Source: Pseudomonadales bacterium
GTDB lineage: Bacteria > Pseudomonadota > Gammaproteobacteria > Pseudomonadales > Azotimanducaceae
Reading direction: 5' to 3'
Length of the DNA: 64,000 nt
Assembly: GCA_022827245.1 (NCBI GenBank)
Contig: JAJDTI010000001.1
Span: 1-64,000 of the forward strand
The notes beneath the pieces were generated by a model that saw nothing but the letters and a program-made list of their open reading frames with translations, was not told the DNA's origin and did not search any database. This document shows positions 33,901-42,714 of this stretch, piece by piece; within the stretch, counting starts at the first letter, position 1; each line of letters begins with the position of its first letter. Position numbers and translations under genes: made by a program.

Positions 33901-36258
33901 TCAAGCCTTGCGGTACTCCCCCTCGCCGGTGATACCGCGCTCCACCAGCGCCTCGTACTCCGGACGCGTCATGCCCAGGACGCGCTCGAACACCTCGAAA
34001 GAGTGCTCCCCGAGGCACGGCGCCGCGCGCGTGACGCCGCCCGGCGTGCGGCTGAGCACGGCCGGCAGGCCACTCTGCCACAGGGGTCCGGTCTCCGGGT
34101 GCGTGACCTGCACGAGATGGCCGCGTTCGCGGAGGGTTCGGTCGCGCACGAGTTCGTCGGCGCCCTGAACCGCCGCCGCCGGAACTCCCGCCTCGCAAAG
34201 CGCGCGCTCGAGCTCATTCTTGTCCCAAGGCGCCGCGGCCGCCGACACCGCGGCGTCCACGGCGGCCTCGTCCGCCTTGCGCCCGGCCGCCTCGGGCCAC
34301 GCGTCCCCGGGTAGCCCCAGCACGCGGCAGCATGCTGCCCACTGCGCGTCGGTCTCGGCGGAGATCGCGATCCACTGGTCCTCGCCGGCGGCGCGATAGA
34401 TGCCGTGCGGCGCGTGGAGCGGGTGCCGGTTCCCCCGCGGACCGCGCACGGCCCCGGTCGTCTCGAACTCGAGCCAGGCATCGCCGACGAAGGTGAAGTT
34501 CGCCTCCTGCATGGACAGGTCGATGTACTGCCCTTCTCCCGTCCGGTCCCGGTGCAGCAGCGCCGTCGCGATGGCGCCGAAGCCGTACATGCCGGCCACC
34601 GGGTCCGGGTACATCTGCCCCGAGTTCTGCGGCGGCCCGCCTTCGTAGCCGAGCAGGGACGACATGCCGGAGGAAGGCTCGATGGTCCCGCCGATGCCGG
34701 GCACGTTCGCCCAGGGCCCCGTCGCGCCGTACGCCGACAGGCTCGCCATGACGAGGTCCGGGCGGATCCGGGTCAGGGACGCGTAGTCGATGCCGAGGTT
34801 CCCAGTGACGCGGGGCGAGAAATTCTCCGCCACGAAGTCGACGTGGGCGACGAGGCCCCTGAACAGCGCTACGCCGTCGGGCTCCGACAGGTCCAGGGTG
34901 ATGCCCTGCTTGTTGAGGTTGACCGAGTTGTACATCGGGCTGCAGTTCCACGGACGGCGCGCCGTGGGGACGTCCCGGAGCAGCTTCGGCACGGGATTGC
35001 GAGAGCTTCCCCGCCACCCGTCGATGCGCGTGCGGCCCTCGACCTGGATGACCTCCGCCCCGAGGAGCGCCAGGAGTTCGGTCGCGTACGTCCCGGCCCA
35101 CGCCTGGGTGAGGACGAGGCCCCGGAAACCGCTGAGCGGACCCTTGCCCGACGCGGCGACCGCACCCTGACCGGCGCGCACCGGCGTCACCGGCCCCACG
35201 CCGCCGGCCTCGAACTCCGAGGCGTCCGCCCCGACCTCGCCCATCTCCCGTGACAGCGTCCAGCCGCTCCTTCCCATGCGTGCGGGAGGCCCGGGGAAGC
35301 GGGCGCCCCGGGGCGACTCGACGAAGAAGCGCCGGCCTTCGAACTGCGGATTGCGCCCCATCTCGTCCATGCGGAACACGGGGCCAGCGATGACGCGTTC
35401 CCGCGCCAGGGCATCGAACAGCGCCTGGCGGCTCCACCCGGCCATCCGTTCCTCGACCCGGTCCACGAACCGGTCCTTGAACTTGTGGCGCAGTCCGGCC
35501 TGCTGCAGTTCCTCGTCGTCCGCGAGATCCGGCAGACCGAGCACCTCCATCGCCCGCTTCCAGAAGTGGGGACGCGAGATCGGCAGGGCGAAGTACCCGT
35601 CGCCGACGGGGACCGGGCCTTCGTTCATGTCCACGTGCTCGCGCCGCGACCATATGAAACCGGCGGTCTGGACGCGCAGCGGGGCCGGCGCGAAGGTGGA
35701 CACGAGGGTCTCGAACTCGGAAACGTCGACGAGCTGTCCAGGGGAGTCGTTGGCGAGCCGCTCGATCAGGGCGCACACGACCGTGCCCCAGGCCACGGTC
35801 CCGGCCTGGAAGGACGCCTGGTAGCCGCTGCCCTTGAGCGGCGGCCGGCCCGCGAGGCCGTTGACGGAAGCCCATCCCGAGCGCGCCGCGGCCGTCAGGT
35901 CGTTCCCCGGGAGGTCGCGGTAGCGGCCCGTGAGTCCGTGGGGCGTGATGGCGCAGACGATCGCGCGCGGGTGCGCCGTAGCGAGGTCCGACGCATCGAG
36001 ACTGCAGGTGACGATAACGTCCGCCGTTTCCAGGAGCGCCGCTTCGCCGGACGGGACCGACGCCTTGTTGGCGAGGAAGTACCGGGCCGCGACTGACCGT
36101 CCCGCGGCGTCGAACGGGGGATGGCGGCGCAACGGGTGTCCACCCGGAGGCTCTACCGCCAGGACCTCCGCACCGAAGTCGGCGAGCAGCCGCGAGCACC
36201 AGGCCGTCGCGGCACGCGTGCCGAGGTCGACGACACGGATTCCGTGCAGGGTGAGCAT
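33901..36258 (-). CDS. Double-domain family III CoA transferase (CaiB/BaiF type)
   Basis: The 785-residue protein contains two CaiB-like halves of about 370 residues each in one chain. Half 1: GIRVVDLGTRAATAWCSRLLADFGAEVLAVEPPGG and PGNDLTAAARSGWAS, which keeps the Asp at the usual active position. Half 2: FRGLVLTQAWAGTYATELLALLGAEVIQVEG, NLNKQGITLDL and PGIGGTIEPSSGMSSLLGYEGG, where the Asp position is Gly. It should exchange CoA between carboxylic acids. Most members have one such domain and dimerise, so fusion gives a built-in heterodimer. It is divergent from the sulfatase gene. Confidence 0.92.
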   Translation of the reverse strand: MLTLHGIRVVDLGTRAATAWCSRLLADFGAEVLAVEPPGGHPLRRHPPFDAAGRSVAARYFLANKASVPSGEAALLETADVIVTCSLDASDLATAHPRAIVCAITPHGLTGRYRDLPGNDLTAAARSGWASVNGLAGRPPLKGSGYQASFQAGTVAWGTVVCALIERLANDSPGQLVDVSEFETLVSTFAPAPLRVQTAGFIWSRREHVDMNEGPVPVGDGYFALPISRPHFWKRAMEVLGLPDLADDEELQQAGLRHKFKDRFVDRVEERMAGWSRQALFDALARERVIAGPVFRMDEMGRNPQFEGRRFFVESPRGARFPGPPARMGRSGWTLSREMGEVGADASEFEAGGVGPVTPVRAGQGAVAASGKGPLSGFRGLVLTQAWAGTYATELLALLGAEVIQVEGRTRIDGWRGSSRNPVPKLLRDVPTARRPWNCSPMYNSVNLNKQGITLDLSEPDGVALFRGLVAHVDFVAENFSPRVTGNLGIDYASLTRIRPDLVMASLSAYGATGPWANVPGIGGTIEPSSGMSSLLGYEGGPPQNSGQMYPDPVAGMYGFGAIATALLHRDRTGEGQYIDLSMQEANFTFVGDAWLEFETTGAVRGPRGNRHPLHAPHGIYRAAGEDQWIAISAETDAQWAACCRVLGLPGDAWPEAAGRKADEAAVDAAVSAAAAPWDKNELERALCEAGVPAAAVQGADELVRDRTLRERGHLVQVTHPETGPLWQSGLPAVLSRTPGGVTRAAPCLGEHSFEVFERVLGMTRPEYEALVERGITGEGEYRKA

Positions 36259-36373
36259 CCGGGCGATGATACCGCTCGCTCACAGGGGACGCGCTTGTGG
36301 CGTCCCGTCCTGAATTCGTGCAAGGTGCCGACCTCGCGCGGCAGACGGGTCAGGGAACATCGCACCACAACAT

Positions 36374-37942
36374 CTGCGACGGGCCGCACGGCTCGCCCTC
36401 TGCTGCACCCTGCTCGCGGCCGCCGTCGCCCACGCCCGGCCACCCAACGTCGTCCTCATCCTCGCCGACGACCTGGGCTTTGCGGACATCGGCGCGCACG
36501 GGTCGGAGATCCACACGCCCCACATCGACAGCCTCGCCGCCGAGGGCATGCGTTTCACCAGCTTCTACAACATGTCCAAGTGCGAGACCACGCGGGCCGC
36601 CATATACACGGGGCTGGTCACGGAGAAACGCCACGCCGCAAACGCGCAGACCCTCCCCGAACTCCTGCGGGGCGCGGGGTACCACACGGTCATGGTCGGG
36701 AAGAAACACTTCCGGGACTGGGCGTCGGACCTCCTGCTCGAACGCCGCCCGTTCGACGATGCGCTGACCTTTTACGGCCTCGCGCCCTACTTCGAGAGCC
36801 CGGACGGCACGTGGGACGGAGAGTGGCACAGGCCCTTCCTCCTCAACGGCGAGGAGCTGCTCCCGGAGCAGATGGACGTCGAGCGCGAGCCGTTCTACCA
36901 GACGGACGCGTTCACCGACTACGCGCTCCGGTTCCTGGACCAGGCCCACGCGACCGGCAAGCCGTTCTTTCTCTACCTGCCCTACCACGCTCCGCACTAT
37001 CCGCTGCAGGCGCGCGAGGAGGACATCGCGCGGTATCGGGACACGTACCGCGCCGGCTGGGACGCCATCCGCGCCGAGCGGTTCCGCCGCCAACGGGAGC
37101 TCCGCGCCGTGCCGGCGAACGCGCGCCTCAGCCCCCCCGAGGACAACATCAACCGCTTTCGCGCCCCCTACCGCGGAGACATCTACCGCTACCGCCCCTG
37201 GGACGAGGTCGAGCCGGCGGAGCAGGACGCGCTGGCCCTCGAGATGGCCGTGTTCGCCGGGATGGTCGACCGGCTCGACCGCAACATCGGGCGCGTGCTC
37301 GACAGGCTCCGGACCCTCGGGGTGGAGGACGACACGCTCGTTCTGTTCCTGGCCGACAACGGCTCCTGCCCGTACGACAGCAACGAGGATTTCGCGATCC
37401 CGCCGGGCGGCCCCGGCTCGTTCCGCACGCTGAGCGCGGCGTGGGCGAACGTCGGCAACACGCCCTGGCGCTACTTCAAGCAGTACGGCCACGAGGGCGG
37501 GTCACACACCCCGCTCCTGGCGCGCTGGCCCGCGAGAATCCAGCCCGGCACGACGGACGCGCCCGCGCACGTCGCCGACCTGCTGCCGACCCTGCTGGAC
37601 GTCGCCGGGACCGAGTATCCCGCCACGGCGGCGGGCAATCCGACCCCTACCCTCGACGGCGCCAGCCTGCTGCCCGTCCTCGACGGCGGCTCGCGTCCGC
37701 AGCCGGAGTTGATGATCTCCGGCTTCACCGAGCGGTTCCGCATGGTGCGGATGGGCGACTGGAAGATCGTGCGGGTCAACGCCGAATCCTGGCAGCTCTA
37801 CCACCTCCCGAGCGACCCGACCGAACTCGATGACCGCGCCGCCTCGGAGCCTGCGCTGCTCGAGGAACTCGTCGCCCGATACGAGGCCTGGATCGACGAG
37901 CACGGTGCGGTGATGCCCCTGTACGACGAGGTAAACCGATAG
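36374..37942 (+). CDS. Sulfatase-family hydrolase with non-canonical start
   Basis: The frame begins after a TGA at 36311-36313 and has no ATG, GTG or TTG before the first conserved motif. A signal peptide is visible (RRAARLALCCTLLAAAVAHA|RPP), then NVVLILADDLGFADIGAHGSE with the metal-binding DD. CTG 36374 would be a possible start. The formylglycine site is SKCETTRAAIYTG, with Cys present and Thr instead of the usual Pro. Later motifs include FFLYLPYHAPHYPLQAREED and LFLADNGSCPYD. An exported arylsulfatase-like enzyme; starting at the ATG 36548 would lose the metal site. The start may have been lost by mutation or a small sequence error. Confidence 0.82.
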   Translation: MRRAARLALCCTLLAAAVAHARPPNVVLILADDLGFADIGAHGSEIHTPHIDSLAAEGMRFTSFYNMSKCETTRAAIYTGLVTEKRHAANAQTLPELLRGAGYHTVMVGKKHFRDWASDLLLERRPFDDALTFYGLAPYFESPDGTWDGEWHRPFLLNGEELLPEQMDVEREPFYQTDAFTDYALRFLDQAHATGKPFFLYLPYHAPHYPLQAREEDIARYRDTYRAGWDAIRAERFRRQRELRAVPANARLSPPEDNINRFRAPYRGDIYRYRPWDEVEPAEQDALALEMAVFAGMVDRLDRNIGRVLDRLRTLGVEDDTLVLFLADNGSCPYDSNEDFAIPPGGPGSFRTLSAAWANVGNTPWRYFKQYGHEGGSHTPLLARWPARIQPGTTDAPAHVADLLPTLLDVAGTEYPATAAGNPTPTLDGASLLPVLDGGSRPQPELMISGFTERFRMVRMGDWKIVRVNAESWQLYHLPSDPTELDDRAASEPALLEELVARYEAWIDEHGAVMPLYDEVNR

Positions 37943-37951
37943 GGCGACCCC

Positions 37952-38809
37952 TCACAGGAACGCTTCGACGGTCTCCAGGAACGCGTCGAGCTGGTCGTGA
38001 TGCGTCCAGTGCCCGGCGTCGCCGATTTCGACGAGCCGGACGTCCCGGAAGTGCCGCAAAGTGTCGTGCTGGCCGATGCGGTGACCGTAGCCCCCCTTCG
38101 AGTTCACGATCAGCACGGGACAGGCGATGCGTTCCCAGAGGCGCACCGTGTCCTCGCGCGGCACGTCGTAGGGATACCGGGTGCGCGTGTAGTTGTCGAA
38201 CTTCCAGGTGAACGTGCCGTCCTCGTTCTGGTCCGCGCCGTGCACGGTGAGGTGCCGGGCCTGCTCCGGGCTCAGGTGCGGATTGGTCTCCTGCATGCGC
38301 CGGTCGGCGGCGTCGAGGGACGGATAGCGACGCGGGGTGCGCCCGGCGAGCGCGTAGTTGGAGGAGATCCAGTTCCGGAGGCGTTCGTGCGGCGGTGCGC
38401 TGGCCCGGTCCGGGTGGAGGCCGACTCCCTCGACGATCACGAGCTTCGCGACGGCCTCGGGGAAGATGCCCGCATAGAGCGCCGCGATCGTGCCCCCCAT
38501 GGAGTGGGCGACCAGCGTCACCGGCTCGAGCTCAGCCTGCCGCACGAGCTGCGCGATGTCCTGGACGTACTCCAGCCACGCGTAGCTGCTCCCGCGGGTC
38601 CATTGCGAGTCGCCATGGCCGCGCAGGTCCGGAGCAATGACGTGGAAGCGTCCCCGCAGGCTCCGGGCTACCCAGTCCCAGCTATGACACTGGTCGTGGA
38701 TGCCGTGCAGGAGCAGCAGGTGTGGAGCTCCGGGGTTGCCCCAATCCAGGTAGTGCAGCCGCAACCGCTGCGAGAAATAGCTGTGGGAGGTCGGGTTGCC
38801 GTAATCCAT
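37952..38809 (-). CDS. Alpha/beta-fold hydrolase (epoxide hydrolase/haloalkane dehalogenase-like)
   Basis: The 285-residue protein has LLLHGIHDQCHSWDWVARSL, DLRGHGDSQW, S103 in LVAHSMGGTIAALYAG, and the base in IGDAGHWTHHDQ. It is soluble. The nucleophile is Ser, so esterase-type chemistry is more likely than dehalogenation. It is convergent with the sulfatase (9-nt gap) and downstream of the LysR gene on the same strand, so it may share that transcript. Confidence 0.88.
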   Translation of the reverse strand: MDYGNPTSHSYFSQRLRLHYLDWGNPGAPHLLLLHGIHDQCHSWDWVARSLRGRFHVIAPDLRGHGDSQWTRGSSYAWLEYVQDIAQLVRQAELEPVTLVAHSMGGTIAALYAGIFPEAVAKLVIVEGVGLHPDRASAPPHERLRNWISSNYALAGRTPRRYPSLDAADRRMQETNPHLSPEQARHLTVHGADQNEDGTFTWKFDNYTRTRYPYDVPREDTVRLWERIACPVLIVNSKGGYGHRIGQHDTLRHFRDVRLVEIGDAGHWTHHDQLDAFLETVEAFL

Positions 38810-38893
38810 GGAGTAACGCCCACCGCGCCAGCGCGACCGGCGCGGATTATTCCATGCGCGGTCCCAGGGGCTTCAACTCCCGGCGTCCTTGCA

Positions 38894-39787
38894 TCAGGCG
38901 GCGGCTTCGGCCGCTCCCTCGCCCAGCGCCGCCGCCGCGGAGCGCGCAAACGCGTCCGTAAGGGCCCGGGTCATCTCGCGAACCCGCGTGCAGGAGCGCA
39001 GGTCGGGGTGCATCAGGACCCAGATCTCGCACCCCGCGAGCGGCGGTGCTGCGCCGATGCGGACCAGCAACGGGTCGGCGTCGCCCAACGAACAGGGCAG
39101 CGGACCGATGCCGACACCCGAACGCAGCGCCGCCGACTGTGACGCGAGGTCGTGGCAGCGGCCGCCTACGGGCACGCCCGGGAAATCCCTCTGGCGGAGG
39201 TCGCTGCGCAGCTCGGGCGGACCCTCCAGCTCGATCCAGCGACACGCCTCTCCCGAGGCCCGTCGGCGGGACCACTCGAGGGTCCCGTACGCCGCGAGCA
39301 TGAGCCGGCCCAGCGACCGGCCAACCAAATGTCCCGGCGGCTGGTCGGTGATGAACAGGCCGCAGTCCGCCTCCCGGCGTCCCACGTCGGGCCGCGCCGC
39401 CAGCGGCGCGAACTCGATGTCGACCTCCGGGAAGCGCTCCCCGAACTCCGCGACCGCCGGCATCGCGACACTCGCCAGCGCGTCCGGCACCCACAGCCGC
39501 ACGCAGCCCGCCATGCGCCGGTCGCTGCCGCTCACGGCGCGTTCAATGTCCCCGATACGCTCGGCCACGCCCTCCACCCGCTCCAGGACATCCTGGCCGG
39601 CGGGGGTGATCAGCAGCCCGCGGGGCCCGCGGTTGAAGAGCTTGACCTCGAGCCGCCGCTCGAAGTGTTCCAGTCGCCTCGTTACGGTGGAAGCGTGTAC
39701 CCGCAGCAGTTCGGCGGCCTGCCGGACCGAACCGGCCTTGGCGAGCACCGCGAACATCCGCAGGTCGTCCCAATCCAGGTCACGCAT
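38894..39787 (-). CDS. LysR-family transcriptional regulator
   Basis: The 297-residue protein starts MRDLDWDDLRMFAVLAKAGSV with the winged HTH: AAELLRVHASTVTRRLEHFERRL. The rest is the LysR effector domain with two Rossmann-like lobes. The 205-nt gap to the divergent crotonase gene contains two inverted repeats and a T-rich terminator, as expected for a regulated divergent promoter. It probably controls the 39993-42711 genes; the inducer is unknown, possibly a CoA thioester or carboxylate. Confidence 0.92.
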   Translation of the reverse strand: MRDLDWDDLRMFAVLAKAGSVRQAAELLRVHASTVTRRLEHFERRLEVKLFNRGPRGLLITPAGQDVLERVEGVAERIGDIERAVSGSDRRMAGCVRLWVPDALASVAMPAVAEFGERFPEVDIEFAPLAARPDVGRREADCGLFITDQPPGHLVGRSLGRLMLAAYGTLEWSRRRASGEACRWIELEGPPELRSDLRQRDFPGVPVGGRCHDLASQSAALRSGVGIGPLPCSLGDADPLLVRIGAAPPLAGCEIWVLMHPDLRSCTRVREMTRALTDAFARSAAAALGEGAAEAAA

Positions 39788-39805
39788 CGTTCGATATCCT
39801 CAATG

Positions 39806-39860
39806 ACGCAACGCTACGTTGCGTTGTTACCATATTGCACGCGGCGTTACCACAGGTAAC
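39806..39860. promoter_or_regulatory. Inverted repeats in the LysR divergent promoter
   Basis: ACGCAACG (39806-39813) and CGTTGCGT (39817-39824) are perfect inverted copies around CTA, and GTTACC (39846-39851) and GGTAAC (39855-39860) around ACA. An extra ACGCAACG follows near 39871-39878. They lie between the LysR start and the crotonase gene and are plausible LysR binding sites. Confidence 0.6.
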
Positions 39861-39890
39861 ATACGCATCAACGCAACGAACCCCTCCCCT

Positions 39891-39939
39891 AGTAGGCTGC
39901 GTAGAACCCGCCCCCCGGGTTCTCCAGCCTACTTTTTTT
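39891..39939 (+). terminator. Strong intrinsic terminator in front of the crotonase operon
   Basis: AGTAGGCTG and CAGCCTACT pair at the base, AGAACCCG and CGGGTTCT in the upper part, with a short C-rich loop and a run of seven T at 39933-39939. It points along the plus strand, 53 nt before the ATG of the crotonase gene, so it could end a short regulatory transcript or work as an attenuator. Confidence 0.8.
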
Positions 39940-39992
39940 GTGCCCGCCATTCGGGCGACGATAAGGCTCCTGCCGTCGCGACCGGGAAGGGC

Positions 39993-40781
39993 ATGGCCGA
40001 GCACTACGAGAACCTCACCGTCGAACGGGACGGACACGTCGCCGTCGTCACGTTCAACCGGCCCAGCAGGGCGAACGCCCTCGACCACGCGCACCTGGTC
40101 GACATCGAGGCGGCCGCCCTGTCCTTTCGCGAGGACGCCGACACCCGCGCGATCGTCTTCACCGGCGCCGGCAAGCACTTCTCCTCCGGGCACGACCTGG
40201 ACTCGAGGCCGCCCGACGGCGACCTGGTCCGCCGGCGCCGCACGGCACGCATGGGCGAACGCGCCGTGCAGGCGTTGCAGGACATCGACCAGATCACCGT
40301 CGCCGCGTGGAACGGCGCCGCGATGGGCGGCGGCGCCTGTCTCGCCACCGCGCTCGACCTGCGCATCGGGGCGGACGACTGCTTCATGCAGTATCCGGAG
40401 ATCGACATCGGCGTGAACCTGATGTGGAAGAGCCTGCCCCTCATCACGCACATCGCCGGGCCGTCCCGCGCCAAGCGCCTGGTCGTCGGCGGAGAGCGGG
40501 TCCACGCGGAGACGCTCCTGGCCTGGGGCGTACTCGACGAACTCGTCCCGCGGCCGCAGCTCCTCGACCGGGCGCTGGAAGTCGCGGCCTTCTATGCCGC
40601 CAAGCCGCCCATCGCGGCACAGATGATCAAGCGCAGCGTCAACGCGATCGTGTCCTCCCTCGACACGGCGGTGATGCACATGGACGTCGACCAGAACCTG
40701 CTCACGGCGATGACGGAGGACCGGCGCGCGGCCATCCAGGCCTACCTCGACAAGACGAAGCCCACTTTCACGGGCAACTGA
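39993..40781 (+). CDS. Enoyl-CoA hydratase/isomerase family protein (plus-strand copy 1)
   Basis: The 262-residue crotonase-fold protein has VAVVTFNRPSRANALDHAHL, oxyanion-hole FTGAGKHFSSGHDLD, and second region AWNGAAMGGGACLATALDLRIGADD with PEIDIGV giving one catalytic Glu. The first Glu of hydratases is Ala here (GGGACL), so isomerase, dehydratase or hydrolase activity is possible. It is the first gene after the intrinsic terminator and LysR promoter, followed by a second crotonase 60 nt later. Confidence 0.9.
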   Translation: MAEHYENLTVERDGHVAVVTFNRPSRANALDHAHLVDIEAAALSFREDADTRAIVFTGAGKHFSSGHDLDSRPPDGDLVRRRRTARMGERAVQALQDIDQITVAAWNGAAMGGGACLATALDLRIGADDCFMQYPEIDIGVNLMWKSLPLITHIAGPSRAKRLVVGGERVHAETLLAWGVLDELVPRPQLLDRALEVAAFYAAKPPIAAQMIKRSVNAIVSSLDTAVMHMDVDQNLLTAMTEDRRAAIQAYLDKTKPTFTGN

Positions 40782-40841
40782 ACGCACGGGCAACTGAACG
40801 CGCTCTTATCATCCCGAACATCACCCGGAGACACACCACCG

Positions 40842-41672
40842 ATGACCGCCATCGACACCGGCACGAACGAGCTGCTCTGCGACCTCGAGGAGGGTGTCGC
40901 CACGATCACCCTCAACAAGCCGCACAAGCGCAACGCCCTCGGCGACATCCTGACCCCGGCCCTGCGCGCGACCCTGCTCACGCTCGAGGAGGACGCCCGC
41001 TGCGGCGCCGTCGTGATCACCGGTGCGGGCACCGCGTTCTGCGCCGGCGGGGACGTGTCGGGCATGGGTGGGCGGTCCGCACCGGATCCGGACGCCCCCA
41101 GGCCCTCGTTCGAGGACGGCGTGCGCACCCTGATCCGCAAGCAGGAGACGCTGACCCTGCGCCTCCACGAACTCGCGAAGCCGACCATCGCCGCCCTGCC
41201 CGGACCGGCCGCCGGCGCCGGACTCTCGATCGCCCTCGCGTGCGACCTGCGCGTCATGGCGGACTCCGCCTTCATCACCACGGCGTTCGCGAACATCGGG
41301 CTCTCCGGCGACTACGGCGGGAGCTGGCTCCTGACGCAGCTCGTGGGGCCCGCCGTAGCCAAGGATCTGTACCTGACGGCACGCCGCGTCGGGGCCGACG
41401 AGTGCCTCGCCCTCGGCCTCGCCAACCGCGTCGTGCCCTTCGACGACCTGCAGGACGAGGCGCGCACCCTCGCCGCACAGATCGCGAACGGCCCACGCAC
41501 GGCGCTCCGGTACATGAAGGAGAACCTGAACCGCGCCCTCTCGGCGGACTTCCGCACCTGTCTCGCCATGGAGGCCGACCGCATGTCGCGCAGCGCGCAG
41601 CACGAGGACCACCGGGAGGCGGTGCGGGCGTTCCTCGAGAAACGGGCGCCGCGGTTCGGGCATCCGGGATAG
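40842..41672 (+). CDS. Enoyl-CoA hydratase/isomerase family protein (plus-strand copy 2)
   Basis: The 276-residue protein has ATITLNKPHKRNALGDILTPAL, FCAGGDVSGMGGRSAPDPDAP, LPGPAAGAGLSIALACDLRVMADSAFITTAFANIGL, and RTALRYMKENLNRALSADF. The oxyanion-hole Gly pair (GAGLSIALACD) is present. The crotonase subfamily with AGAGLSIALACDLR often acts on cyclohexenoyl- or cinnamoyl-type CoA. With copy 1 and the aldo/keto reductase it forms a three-gene plus-strand operon. Confidence 0.92.
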   Translation: MTAIDTGTNELLCDLEEGVATITLNKPHKRNALGDILTPALRATLLTLEEDARCGAVVITGAGTAFCAGGDVSGMGGRSAPDPDAPRPSFEDGVRTLIRKQETLTLRLHELAKPTIAALPGPAAGAGLSIALACDLRVMADSAFITTAFANIGLSGDYGGSWLLTQLVGPAVAKDLYLTARRVGADECLALGLANRVVPFDDLQDEARTLAAQIANGPRTALRYMKENLNRALSADFRTCLAMEADRMSRSAQHEDHREAVRAFLEKRAPRFGHPG

Positions 41673-41691
41673 CGTCACAACGGAGTACGCC

Positions 41692-42711
41692 ATGGAACAG
41701 CGACGCATCGGCAACACGGACCTCGTGACCTCCGTCATTGGGTTCGGCACCTGGGAGATGAGCACGACGATGTACGGCGACATCGACGTGGACGAGGCGG
41801 ACCGCGCGGTCAACCTCGCGATCGACCACGGCATCACGCTCTTCGACACGGCGGAGGTCTACGGGCCCTTCCACTCGGAGGAACTGCTCGCGAAGGCCCT
41901 GGGCGCGCGGCGCAAGGACATCGTGCTCGCCACCAAGGTCGGCTTCCGCTACGACCCGGAGACGCAGCGCGTGAACGGCCTGGACTCGAAGCGGGAAAAC
42001 GTCATCGCCCGCACCGAGGGTTGTCTGCGGCGGCTCGACACGGACGTCATCGACCTGATGATGATCCACTGGCCGGACCATGACACGGCCCTCGAAGAGA
42101 CCGTCGGCGCGCTCGAGCAGCTCAAGCGGGACGGGAAGATCCGCTACTACGGCGTCTCGAACTTCGACGTGGCGATGCTGGACGAATGCCAGCGGCACGG
42201 TGCGCTGGCCGTCAACCAGGTCGGCTACCACCTGTTCGACCGGCGCATGGAGGCCGAAGTGCTGCCGTGGTGCGACGCGAACGACGTGGGCTACATGGCG
42301 TACGGCTCACTCGGGTTCGGTCTCCTCACGGGAGCTTTCACCCCGGAGACCACGTTCGCCGAGCACGACTGGCGCCGTCGCGGCAACGCCTTCGACCTGC
42401 CGCTCTTCGAGCGGGAGCCGTTCCTGGCCGAGATCCGGGTGTGTAACCGCCTCAAGGAACTCGCCGCCGACCACGGGCGGTCCGTGGCGCAGCTCGCGCT
42501 CGCGTGGGTGGTCGGCCATCCCGCGGTGAGCGTCGCCCTCGTCGGCATGCGCAACGAGCACGAACTCCAGGAAAACGTGGCGGCGGCGGACTGGCGGCTC
42601 ACGGACGCGATCCGGGCGGACATCGACCGCGTCTTCGAGGAGGAAGGCGTGCCGACGCATGTCGATACGCCGCAGGCGCTGTCGCCGCCGGGGCTGCGGC
42701 GGAGGGCGTAA
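41692..42711 (+). CDS. Aldo/keto reductase
   Basis: The 339-residue (beta/alpha)8 NAD(P)H-dependent reductase carries the tetrad: D in LFDTAEVYGPF with Y, K in LATKVGFRY, and H in DLMMIHWPDHDTALEE. NADPH-binding segments near the C-terminus are seen in VALVGMRNEHELQENV. It likely reduces an aldehyde or ketone formed by the preceding CoA enzymes. It lies 19 nt after the second crotonase and is convergent with the phosphodiesterase gene. Confidence 0.93.
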   Translation: MEQRRIGNTDLVTSVIGFGTWEMSTTMYGDIDVDEADRAVNLAIDHGITLFDTAEVYGPFHSEELLAKALGARRKDIVLATKVGFRYDPETQRVNGLDSKRENVIARTEGCLRRLDTDVIDLMMIHWPDHDTALEETVGALEQLKRDGKIRYYGVSNFDVAMLDECQRHGALAVNQVGYHLFDRRMEAEVLPWCDANDVGYMAYGSLGFGLLTGAFTPETTFAEHDWRRRGNAFDLPLFEREPFLAEIRVCNRLKELAADHGRSVAQLALAWVVGHPAVSVALVGMRNEHELQENVAAADWRLTDAIRADIDRVFEEEGVPTHVDTPQALSPPGLRRRA

Positions 42712-42714
42712 CGC

